From Motilimonas sp. E26 (GTDB taxonomy: Bacteria; Pseudomonadota; Gammaproteobacteria; Enterobacterales; CBDFNC01), in NCBI RefSeq assembly GCF_021278025.1, contig NZ_JAIBHJ010000002.1:255996-319995 (forward strand): a DNA stretch of 64,000 bases. The letters run 5' to 3'. Under the pieces are notes generated by a model, which searched no databases, was not told the DNA's origin, and saw nothing but the letters and a program-made list of their open reading frames with translations. Both the position numbers and the translations under genes were made by a program. Positions 18,161 to 25,900 of this stretch are shown piece by piece; position 1 is the stretch's first letter, and each line of letters begins with the position of its first letter.

Positions 18161-19198
18161 TTATACCGCCGAGTTTAACTGCACGACAACCTTACCAAAA
18201 TTATCACCTTGCAGCATGCCAATAAAAGCAGGTACTACAGACTCTAATCCTTCATAAAGGTGCTCTTTATATTTCACCTGTCCTGACTTCAACCATTGAT
18301 CCATCACAGGAACAAAACCATCGTAACAGTGACCGTAATCATCAAAAATAATAAAGCCTTTCACTGTTAATCGTTTAACTAAAATAGTGCCCATTAATTG
18401 TGATAGACGATCAGGCCCAGCAGGCAGCTCTGTGGCATTATATTGCGACACTAAACCACACACAGGCACGCGAGCGCCCGTATTAAGTAACGGCAACACG
18501 GCATCAAACACCTTACCGCCTACATTCTCAAAATAAATATCGATGCCTTTGTCACACGCTTTATTGAGTTGGTCTGCGAAATCTTCCGCACGGTGATCAA
18601 TACACGCATCAAAGCCTAATTCATCTTTAGCGTGAGCACATTTTTCTGCGCCGCCTGCAATACCAACCACTTTACAGCCTTGCAACTTAGCAATTTGCCC
18701 AACGGTTGCACCTACAGGACCCGTTGCAGCCGCCACCACTAAGGTATCACCAGCTTTGGGTTTACCTATGTCCATCAAGCCCATATAAGCCGTAAAACCA
18801 GGCATACCTAAAATGCCCAGCGCATAAGATGGGTGAGCAGGATTTTTGCCCAAATTAAACAAACCTTCACCATTGGACACCGCATAGTCCTGCCAACCAC
18901 TGTAAGATAACACCCAGTCGCCTAACTCGAATTTATCATTGTTGCTACGCACCACTTGCGACATGGTCGCCCCCACCATCACTTCTTTTAAGCCCACTGG
19001 CGGCGCATAAGATTCGGTGTCGTTCATGCGTCCACGCATATAAGGGTCAAGTGAAAGGTAAATAGTACGCAGTAGAATTTCACCGGCTTTCGGCTCAGGG
19101 ATTTGCGTTTCATTAACAATAAAGTTGTCTGGCGTTGGCGCGCCAACAGGACGAGAGTTCAATAAAATCTGACGATTATAAGAATGTGCTTGGCTCAT
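18161..19198 (-). CDS. curA: NADP-dependent oxidoreductase, CurA/leukotriene B4 dehydrogenase family
   Basis: Zinc-independent medium-chain reductase of about 345 residues that reduces alpha,beta-unsaturated ketones or aldehydes with NADPH; E. coli CurA reduces curcumin. Visible motifs are YLSLDPYMRGRMND, the Rossmann loop AATGPVGATVGQIAK (AxxGxxG) and IYFENVGGKVFDAV. I use the ATG at 19198, preceded by AAGGAAA; the longer frame to 19258 adds 20 residues without support. It is monocistronic, with its own terminator. Confidence 0.88.
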   Translation of the reverse strand: MSQAHSYNRQILLNSRPVGAPTPDNFIVNETQIPEPKAGEILLRTIYLSLDPYMRGRMNDTESYAPPVGLKEVMVGATMSQVVRSNNDKFELGDWVLSYSGWQDYAVSNGEGLFNLGKNPAHPSYALGILGMPGFTAYMGLMDIGKPKAGDTLVVAAATGPVGATVGQIAKLQGCKVVGIAGGAEKCAHAKDELGFDACIDHRAEDFADQLNKACDKGIDIYFENVGGKVFDAVLPLLNTGARVPVCGLVSQYNATELPAGPDRLSQLMGTILVKRLTVKGFIIFDDYGHCYDGFVPVMDQWLKSGQVKYKEHLYEGLESVVPAFIGMLQGDNFGKVVVQLNSAV

Positions 19199-19306
19199 AT
19201 GATTTTCCTTAATCAATAAAAACAACCTGCCATGGCAAGTGACACTGTGGAGATGCAATATCGCATGCTAGCAACGCGGTGTCTACGTTATGAAAATCTT
19301 AATCGA

Positions 19307-19669
19307 TCAGTCTTGCGACTCAGACCAAACCGCAAATTCATTACCACTGGGCTCAATAAAGTGAAAGCGACAACCACCAGGAAACCCAAAAATAGGCCGG
19401 TTAACCACCCCGCCAGCCTGCTCTACTTTTGCTAATGTCTTATTAATATCATTACTGTAAAAAACCAATAACGCACCACCGCGGTCAGAGTGGCTAGCCA
19501 ACTCAGCTTGGTAAAATCCACCGTCTAGCCCTTGACCAGAGAAAGCCGTATATTCAGGGCCAAAATCCGTAAATGTCCAACCAAAGACTTGACTAAAAAA
19601 AGCTTTTGTTAATGCTAAATCTTTGGCCGGAAATTCGACATAGTTTAACTTTTCATGCTTACTCATCAT
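19307..19669 (-). CDS. VOC (glyoxalase/bleomycin-resistance) family protein
   Basis: A 120-residue single-domain VOC protein with two beta-alpha-beta-beta-beta units: KLNYVEFPAKDLALTKAFF at the start and FGFPGGCRFHFIEPSGNEFA near the end. Metal-type ligand positions are suggested by the Glu in YVEF and the late Glu in IEPSGNE. The GGGAG ribosome site precedes two adjacent ATGs; either could be used. The substrate is unknown. Confidence 0.85.
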   Translation of the reverse strand: MMSKHEKLNYVEFPAKDLALTKAFFSQVFGWTFTDFGPEYTAFSGQGLDGGFYQAELASHSDRGGALLVFYSNDINKTLAKVEQAGGVVNRPIFGFPGGCRFHFIEPSGNEFAVWSESQD

Positions 19670-19680
19670 CGCACTCCCAA

Positions 19681-19707
19681 TAAAAATGGCGCGAAACTCG
19701 CGCCATT
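19681..19707 (-). terminator. Rho-independent terminator after the DUF4870 gene
   Basis: A 9-bp perfect stem (AATGGCGCG / CGCGCCATT) with a five-base loop, followed on the minus strand by TTTTATT. It separates the DUF4870 and VOC genes. Confidence 0.75.
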
Positions 19708-19729
19708 AAGTCTGTTTGACTATCGTCTA

Positions 19730-20080
19730 TTACTTTAAGAAACGTAACGTAAATGGCACTCGGAATTGCTCGCCTTTTGAGGCTGCAATCGCCCCCATAA
19801 TACAAAAGATAAGGTTACAAATAGCAATCACAGGAATCAATAACGCACCAATAACAATAATACTTAAGATAAATGCCACCACATAAGCGATAGCTACCGT
19901 AATAGACCAGTTTAGCGCCTCTTTAGCTTGATCTTTAATGTAAGCATCATCGGTTTTAACTAAATACAAAATCAAGCAAGGAATAAAACCAAAAAAGATA
20001 GTTGCCACCCAACCAATCAACGCCATGTTCTTTGAATCTTGGCTTATTTCAGTCACACCTTGAGATATTTCGTTACTCAT
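19730..20080 (-). CDS. DUF4870 membrane protein
   Basis: A 116-residue inner-membrane protein with three to four hydrophobic helices. The segments LIGWVATIFFGFIPCLILYL and DQAKEALNWSITVAIAYV (motif QAKEALNW) are the DUF4870 hallmark. It has a GGAA ribosome site. Function unknown. It is a single gene with its own terminator. Confidence 0.85.
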   Translation of the reverse strand: MSNEISQGVTEISQDSKNMALIGWVATIFFGFIPCLILYLVKTDDAYIKDQAKEALNWSITVAIAYVVAFILSIIVIGALLIPVIAICNLIFCIMGAIAASKGEQFRVPFTLRFLK

Positions 20081-20294
20081 TAATTGTTCCTTAAACTATT
20101 GATAAAAATAAAGTAACAAAATCATACCCGAAACTCACCACAACTTCTGTGATGCTGGATTTAAAAGCAGCGCTTCAGATTAATAGTCAAAACCTATTAA
20201 ACCAGTAGAAACAACCCAATTTACCTAATCAACGTAAAGCGTACACTCAAGTTAACTTAATCAATTCGATTAACAAGTTATATCAGGAGGCCTT

Positions 20295-20708
20295 ATGCCT
20301 GCATTGTTAGTAAAAGATTTCATGAGCAAAAAAGTGGTTAGTTTCACCAACGAAACGTCAATTGCTGTGGCCGTACATAGCTTACTGCAGTCGCATCAAA
20401 TTGGCGCCCCTGTCATCAATGAACATAAACAGGTAATCGGTTGGATCTCAGAACAAGACTGCTTAGACAAAATGCTCAAGTCCAGCTATCACTGTGACGA
20501 AACGGCACTGGTCGGAGACATTAAGAATGAGCAAGTTTTGAGCGTGTCTCCGCAAGATAACGTGTTAGATTTAGCCAATAAAATGCTCGGGCAAAAACCA
20601 AAAACCTACCCCGTGGTAGAAGATGGAAAACTGATCGGCATCATTGCGCGCCGTGATATTCTTAACGCCGTCGATCAACATCTAAGCAGTTGTTACACCC
20701 GCAAATAA
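20295..20708 (+). CDS. Two-CBS-domain protein
   Basis: A 137-residue cytoplasmic protein made of two CBS motifs (about 8-60 and 75-130), with VKDFMSKKVVSF at the start, GWISEQDCLDKM between, and GIIARRDILNAV at the end. Such stand-alone CBS pairs bind adenine nucleotides and regulate partner proteins. It has an excellent AGGAGG ribosome site. A palindromic intergenic element follows. Confidence 0.88.
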   Translation: MPALLVKDFMSKKVVSFTNETSIAVAVHSLLQSHQIGAPVINEHKQVIGWISEQDCLDKMLKSSYHCDETALVGDIKNEQVLSVSPQDNVLDLANKMLGQKPKTYPVVEDGKLIGIIARRDILNAVDQHLSSCYTRK

Positions 20709-20759
20709 CTTAAATGCTTTATTTAGCGTTAAGGCCCCACTTTGCGCTAAATTATTTAC

Positions 20760-20816
20760 TATACCCAATCAACTTGAAGATGCATGTTTCAAGCCTCTCC
20801 AGGTTGATTGGGTATA
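20760..20816. repeat. Palindromic intergenic element
   Basis: Outer arms ATACCCAATCAACTT (20761-20775) and AGGTTGATTGGGTAT (20801-20815) are inverted with one mismatch. A second smaller pair, CTTGAA / TTCAAG, lies inside, overlapping the left arm. It could act as a terminator for the CBS gene or be a dispersed REP-like unit. Confidence 0.65.
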
Positions 20817-20882
20817 TATTAATAGACACAAGGCTACTAACCATTACATGATTAAGGCTGTTTCAGTTTAGGAATCAGCCAA

Positions 20883-21827
20883 ATGCAAAAAATAGTCACC
20901 ATTACCGCTAACCCCGCGCTAGATTGCGCATCCACTACCCCGCGTATCATTGCCGAAGCGAAACTACGCTGTACTGACCCCGTGTTTGAGCCCGGTGGTG
21001 GTGGCATTAACGTGTCTCGCGCCATTAAAAAACTAGGTGGCGATTCAGTGGCTATTTATCCTGCCGGCGGCTCAACGGGCGAGCACTTAACCCAATTACT
21101 TGAGCAAGAAGGCATCACTTGCCAGCCATCAACCTGCGCGACTTGGACCAGACAAAACCTTAATGTAGTCACGCCCAACGATAACGCACAATACCGTTTT
21201 ATTATGCCCGGCGCGTCGCTTTCAGCTGACGAGCAGCAACAACTGTTAGCACAACTAGCGCAACATCAAGATGCCGATTACTGCGTGATCAGCGGTAGCT
21301 TAGCCGAAGGCATGCCCGGTGACTTGGTTGCCGACATTGTTAACTATTGCCAAAGCCAGCAGATTAAAGTGATTTTTGATGCCTCAGGCCCTGCCCTTGA
21401 GAAAGCGGTCGCACAAGGTGGGTTATATCTCATCAAACCCAACGCCAACGAGCTCGCATTGCTAACTGGCTCAGAACTGATTGTGCCCGAAGAGCTAGAG
21501 CAAAAGGCGCGAGAAATTATCAACCAAGGTAAAGCCGAGGTGGTATTAGTGTCATTAGGGCCACAAGGCGCGCTCCTTGTCAGTAACGATATTTGTGAAC
21601 AAATCGTGCCACCAAGGGTCAAAAAGAATAGTACCGTAGGTGCTGGCGACAGCATGGTTGGCGCCGTTAGCATGGCACTAGCACAAGGAAAAAACCTTCG
21701 CGAAGCGGCGCGTTTAGGCGTGGCTGCAGGCACTGCCGCCACTATGAACCATGGCACTCAGCTATGTAATGCTGATGATGTTGCTAACTTGTACCAGTGG
21801 ATATTAAGCAAGCATCCCCTAGTATAA
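20883..21827 (+). CDS. pfkB: 6-phosphofructokinase isozyme 2 (PfkB)
   Basis: PfkB-family sugar kinase of 314 residues that would phosphorylate fructose 6-phosphate with ATP in glycolysis. It follows E. coli PfkB closely: the GGGGINVSRAIKKLGG signature near 37-52, WTRQNLNVV, LIKPNANELALL, and the catalytic anion-hole motif TVGAGDSMVGAVS near 252-264. It has an AGGAA ribosome site. The next gene is a pyrophosphatase about 100 bases away; no classical fru genes are present. A tagatose-6-phosphate kinase role is the main alternative. Confidence 0.9.
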   Translation: MQKIVTITANPALDCASTTPRIIAEAKLRCTDPVFEPGGGGINVSRAIKKLGGDSVAIYPAGGSTGEHLTQLLEQEGITCQPSTCATWTRQNLNVVTPNDNAQYRFIMPGASLSADEQQQLLAQLAQHQDADYCVISGSLAEGMPGDLVADIVNYCQSQQIKVIFDASGPALEKAVAQGGLYLIKPNANELALLTGSELIVPEELEQKAREIINQGKAEVVLVSLGPQGALLVSNDICEQIVPPRVKKNSTVGAGDSMVGAVSMALAQGKNLREAARLGVAAGTAATMNHGTQLCNADDVANLYQWILSKHPLV

Positions 21828-21929
21828 ACGGTTAAGTCGTAACATTTTTGCTACTTTTTAAGCCGATAATGATTTCCGAACAGATGTAAACTTTGTTAAA
21901 ATCGCCGAAAATTAAAGGAGAGTTACACC

Positions 21930-22850
21930 ATGCCAGTTTATGTAGTGGGTCATAAAATCCCAGATTCAGATTCTATTTGTGGCGCTATCGCCCTTGCTTA
22001 CCTAAAAAATCAAATTGGTGAAGCATCAGTGCCAGCACGTTTAGGTGAGCTATCACCTGAAACTGCATTTATCTTAGAAAAATTTGGTTTTGAAGCACCT
22101 GAATACAAAACCAGCTACGCCGGTGAAGAAGTTTACATTGTTGATCACTCAGAACTGACTCAAGCGCCAGATGATATCGACCAAGCCACTATCGTTGGCA
22201 TTGTTGACCATCACAAACTAGGCGACCTCACCACATCAACCCCCCTTGAGTGTTGGATCCGCCCTGTCGGTTGTAGTAACACCATTATTAAAATGATGTA
22301 CGACTTTCACAACGTTGAAATTCCAGCCAATATCGCGGGCATTATGATGTGTGCCATCTTAAGTGACACGGTTATCTTCAAATCTCCTACTTGTACCACG
22401 GCCGACATTAAATGTGTTGAAGCCCTTGCAGAAATCGCAGGTATTGCAGATTTTAAAGAACTCGGCATGGAAATGTTTAGAGTAAAATCAGCTGTTGACG
22501 GCACCCCAGCGCGCGACCTTGTGATGCGTGACTTCAAAGATTTCAACATGAATGGCAACCTAATCGGTATTGGCCAGTTAGAAGTGATTGACCTGTCTGT
22601 GTTTGATGAAATCAAAGCTGACCTAGAGGCTGACATCGCAGCATTAAAAGAAGAAGGCAAACGTCACAGCGTAATGCTACTGCTAACAGACATCATGAAA
22701 GAAGGCTCAGAGCTACTAGTAGTAAGTGATGATGTGAGCGTTGTTGAGCGTGCCTACGGTAAAGCGCCAGTAGATGGTCGTGTTTGGCTAGACGGCGTAT
22801 TAAGCCGTAAAAAACAAGTGGTACCGCCACTACAAGATGCGCTTGCTTAA
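21930..22850 (+). CDS. ppaC: Manganese-dependent inorganic pyrophosphatase (family II)
   Basis: Cytoplasmic DHH-family enzyme of 306 residues that splits pyrophosphate to phosphate. The metal-binding motifs are in order: VGHKIPDSDSICGAIA near residue 4, IVDHSEL near 71, GIVDHHKLG near 91, and LSDTVIFKSPT near 145; the C-terminal substrate motif is SRKKQVVP. It has a strong AAAGGAGAG ribosome site. Family II enzymes occur in Shewanella and Vibrio species. A dispersed repeat and a terminator follow. Confidence 0.95.
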   Translation: MPVYVVGHKIPDSDSICGAIALAYLKNQIGEASVPARLGELSPETAFILEKFGFEAPEYKTSYAGEEVYIVDHSELTQAPDDIDQATIVGIVDHHKLGDLTTSTPLECWIRPVGCSNTIIKMMYDFHNVEIPANIAGIMMCAILSDTVIFKSPTCTTADIKCVEALAEIAGIADFKELGMEMFRVKSAVDGTPARDLVMRDFKDFNMNGNLIGIGQLEVIDLSVFDEIKADLEADIAALKEEGKRHSVMLLLTDIMKEGSELLVVSDDVSVVERAYGKAPVDGRVWLDGVLSRKKQVVPPLQDALA

Positions 22851-22889
22851 TTAACCTCAGTTCTGTTTAAGCCTAACGCTGCCAGATAA

Positions 22890-22994
22890 AGTATGTTTTA
22901 CGGCAAAATTTCGTTTTCAGGGATGAAAACGCAAAGCTTATAGGGACATATTCACAGAGTTTTTGCAGGAAAGCATACTATTTCGCTTATCCAA
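22890..22994 (+). repeat. Dispersed palindromic repeat, copy A
   Basis: Begins AGTATGTTTTACGGCAAAA and has a right arm TTTTGCAGGAAAGCATACT, imperfect inverted arms, then a tail ATTTCGCTTATCC. The same blocks recur in the opposite orientation at 53018-53132. Relative to copy B it carries about 24 extra bases after CAGGGA and lacks about 33 bases before the shared tail. It lies between ppaC and its likely terminator. Confidence 0.8.
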
Positions 22995-23020
22995 GATTCG
23001 GATTAATTAGCTGATTGGCA

Positions 23021-23050
23021 AAAAAACCGGCTTACATAGCCGGTTTTTTT
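23021..23050. terminator. Bidirectional terminator between ppaC and the TM2-pilin gene
   Basis: AAAAAACCGGC / GCCGGTTTTTT form an 11-bp perfect stem with a seven-base loop, with A and T runs on either side, so it can end transcription from both convergent genes. Confidence 0.85.
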
Positions 23051-23080
23051 ATATCTCACGTTTGAAAAGCAGCAGCTAAT

Positions 23081-23731
23081 TTAGCGACAAGGCGGCGGCA
23101 AGTACTTAACCGCAAGCGTTGAACCGGTGCAATCCCATTCAACTTGATCACCATTTAAGCTCGCCTGATAAATCAACGCACCTGTCAACTTAGATTCTGG
23201 AGTAAATTCCACTCTAATGCGCCCGTTATAGACATCAAGCAACGCTATCGCTTTGTTATCTGGGTAACGCACCACATCAATCGCTTCGTTATCGGCTGGC
23301 AATACTTGCTCTTGTGCAACATAAGCAGCTATTTTTGCTTGCACTAACTGCGCCTGCGCATGGCCCATGCCGACATTCGCTTTAATGGTGTAATCTTGAT
23401 AAGCAGGGATCGAAATCGCCGCCAAGATACCGATCACGGGCACCGAGACAAAAGGCAATAACACCATCACCAAAATAAGCACAGTGCCACCTTCATTGCC
23501 CAGCTGGCGGCCCTGATTGTATTTATTATTCCATTGCTGCTGATCCGTGGCTAGAAACACGATGCCTTCAATTAAACCAACAATCGCAGGAATCAAAGTC
23601 CAGCTAAATAACAAGTAAAACACGCCCCACCATTGGCCGAGAAAAAACCGGTGCAAGCCCAACGAGCCACCAATAATCGCCAACAACGCCGACGCTACTC
23701 GGCTTTTATATTTCAGCTCTACTTGTTCCAT
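23081..23731 (-). CDS. TM2 domain fused to a type IV pilin-like region
   Basis: A 216-residue membrane protein. Residues 10-62 form a TM2 domain with GGSLGLHRFFLGQWWGVFYL. Residues 96-120 copy the core of a type IV pilin N-terminal helix, IGILAAISIPAYQDYTIKA, and the C-terminus has two Cys (201, 215) spaced like a pilin D-loop. The prepilin peptidase site (G before FTLIE) is absent, so it should stay in the membrane uncleaved. No pilus genes are adjacent. The fusion is read directly; its function is unknown. Confidence 0.8.
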   Translation of the reverse strand: MEQVELKYKSRVASALLAIIGGSLGLHRFFLGQWWGVFYLLFSWTLIPAIVGLIEGIVFLATDQQQWNNKYNQGRQLGNEGGTVLILVMVLLPFVSVPVIGILAAISIPAYQDYTIKANVGMGHAQAQLVQAKIAAYVAQEQVLPADNEAIDVVRYPDNKAIALLDVYNGRIRVEFTPESKLTGALIYQASLNGDQVEWDCTGSTLAVKYLPPPCR

Positions 23732-23799
23732 TAATCATCCCTTATGATTTTTAATCAGGCTTAACTCTGCATCCAAGCCATCTTGCTCTTGTTTCACGA

Positions 23800-23855
23800 G
23801 ACGCCGTAAATACATCCATGTAGGCTTAAATCAAGGCATCCCTGCCTTGGATACT
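23800..23855. repeat. Intergenic hairpin unit, possibly a dispersed repeat
   Basis: Contains ACGCCGTAAATACATCCATG and a 6-bp stem CAAGGC / GCCTTG (23832-23849). The pattern resembles short intergenic units common in marine gammaproteobacteria; only one copy was noticed here. The rest of the gap 23732-23926 shows nothing else. Confidence 0.4.
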
Positions 23856-23927
23856 CGTTCAATCAAAATCAAGATGACTTACCACTACTTAAGCGGCTCA
23901 TTTTGACAAAAAATTTAGTTTTAGATA

Positions 23928-23962
23928 CAAAAAAAGCCTAAAACCGCCAAGGTTTTAGGCTT
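23928..23962 (-). terminator. Rho-independent terminator after the SulP gene
   Basis: A 12-bp perfect stem (AAGCCTAAAACC / GGTTTTAGGCTT) with a five-base loop, followed on the minus strand by a run of T. Confidence 0.85.
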
Positions 23963-24002
23963 AATGTGAACAAGCTAACAATCAGCTGTGAATCCCTGTT
24001 GG

Positions 24003-25676
24003 CTAAGCCATTTTATTAGACAGGCGTAAGCGCTCGCCTTGCACCACATCCAAAGCCGCTTCTAGCGCCGCTTGGCGTGAGTCTAAGAACTGCGATTTCG
24101 GCACCATCTCGGAGACAGAAAGGCGATCAAGCTGTGCTTGCGTATCCTTGTGGGGGCACAAAATAAAGACCTGACAACGCGCTTCTAATGCATCTTTAAT
24201 TGCGTTTTCCAAGGCCAATGCCACTGTGACATCTATCATCGGCACATCGCTTAAATCTAAGATCATCGCCTGGTATTTATTGATACTGCTGTGCTGGCGA
24301 GTAATGGCTTTTGAGACACTAAAAATCATCGGACCAGACAGATAAAAGAACAACACCTTACCGTTGGTTTGGTCTAACAAATCACGCTCTTCCGGCGTTA
24401 ATGGCACATCATCTTCAGCATCACTGATGGCTTTAACTTGTTTTGCTTGCTCGCGACTTAAACGCTCAATGATGATGATATTAGAAATAAATACCCCTAA
24501 TCCCACCGCCACTATCAAATCAACAAAAACGGTCAGTAACATCACGCCATACATAATAACCGTACTTTGCATACTCACTTTATGAGCGCGTTGTAAAAAG
24601 CTCCAATCAAGGATATTAAAGCCAACGTAAACCGCAATACCGGCCAGTACCGACATCGGAATTGGCTCGGTTAAACCGCCAGCAACCAATACCACTAACG
24701 CCAATACTAAGGCACGAATAACCCCAGACAGCGGAGAGCGCGCACCCACTTGAATGTTAACAACCGTGCCCATAGTCGCGCCAGCGCCCGGCAAAGCACC
24801 AAACAAACCCGAAATCATATTGGCGATACCTTGGCCGCGCAGCTCCTTGTCAGAATCATGCTCTTTACGAGTGAGCGAGTCACCGATAACGGCCGTTAAC
24901 AAGGTATCAATACAACCTAGCGTACCCAACACTAAAGCATCAATTACCATGGTGGTAAGCAACTCAGGGGTAAACGTAGGCAAAACAATACTGGGCAAGC
25001 CACTTGGAATTTCACCAATGCGACGAATGCTGTCCATATCAAACAACCACACTGACAGCAGCGTTACCGACACCAATGCCACCAGCTGAGCGGGCACATA
25101 TTTACGATAAGCCTTCGGCATTAAAAATAGGATCGCGAGGGTTAAACCACCCAGAAACAATTCATTGAAATGCAAATTACTGATGGTTTCTGGCAGCGAC
25201 ATCAGCGTACCAGACACCCCGCCGGAAGGCGCGGCATGGCCCATTAACGGCGACAACTGCAAAATGATAAGAATGACGCCGATGCCCGACATAAAGCCGG
25301 ATATCACGCTATAGGGCATTAAGGTAATGTATTTGCCCATTTTTAATGAGCCGAGAATAATTTGGAACAGACCCGCCATCATCACCACGGTAAAACTCAT
25401 GGCGACCCCCGCTTCGGGGTATTTAGCCACCATCGCGGTTAACACCGCCGTCATGATCACTGTCATCGGCCCGGTTGGCTCGGAAATAAGGGAAGATGAA
25501 CCACCAAATAAAGCAGCAAATAAGCCAACCAGAATGGCGCCCCACAAACCAGCTTCCGCGCCAGCCCCAGATGCCACACCAAACGCTAACGCGAGGGGCA
25601 GTGAAACGATTGCGGTAGTAACGCCACCAAACGCATCACCTTTTAAATTGAATTCTTTAAACCTCTGAAGAGACAC
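24003..25676 (-). CDS. SulP-family anion transporter with STAS domain
   Basis: Inner-membrane transporter of 557 residues with about ten to twelve membrane helices (15-420) and a C-terminal STAS domain (about 440-545; MILDLSDVPMIDVTVALALE). The N-terminal GGVTTAIVSLPLALAFGVASG and SEPTGPMTVIMTAV are SulP signatures. Members carry sulfate, bicarbonate or C4-dicarboxylates; the substrate is not clear here, and no carbonic anhydrase is adjacent. The start is GTG with GGAA upstream. Confidence 0.9.
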   Translation of the reverse strand: MSLQRFKEFNLKGDAFGGVTTAIVSLPLALAFGVASGAGAEAGLWGAILVGLFAALFGGSSSLISEPTGPMTVIMTAVLTAMVAKYPEAGVAMSFTVVMMAGLFQIILGSLKMGKYITLMPYSVISGFMSGIGVILIILQLSPLMGHAAPSGGVSGTLMSLPETISNLHFNELFLGGLTLAILFLMPKAYRKYVPAQLVALVSVTLLSVWLFDMDSIRRIGEIPSGLPSIVLPTFTPELLTTMVIDALVLGTLGCIDTLLTAVIGDSLTRKEHDSDKELRGQGIANMISGLFGALPGAGATMGTVVNIQVGARSPLSGVIRALVLALVVLVAGGLTEPIPMSVLAGIAVYVGFNILDWSFLQRAHKVSMQSTVIMYGVMLLTVFVDLIVAVGLGVFISNIIIIERLSREQAKQVKAISDAEDDVPLTPEERDLLDQTNGKVLFFYLSGPMIFSVSKAITRQHSSINKYQAMILDLSDVPMIDVTVALALENAIKDALEARCQVFILCPHKDTQAQLDRLSVSEMVPKSQFLDSRQAALEAALDVVQGERLRLSNKMA

Positions 25677-25900
25677 AATAGCATTCCATGTTAGGTTAAA
25701 TTTTCAGGATTCTACCATTTAAGTCACAGATGAATAGCATTTTTTGTGTTAAGCATCGTGCGCAACCCCGCTAAAATTAAGCACAAAAGATGTAATCGAC
25801 ATTAAAATCAAAAGAAAATAAAAAAACCTTTGACATAATATGTCTTGAGCAACTAATCTTTTCTTCATACTTTCCATCCCGCTACGCCTTGGAGCCAAGC

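Noticed and set aside
24364..25668. Several plus-strand frames inside the SulP gene
   Set aside because: They are antisense shadows of a clear transporter gene, with Pro/Thr/Ile-rich translations typical of antisense membrane genes.
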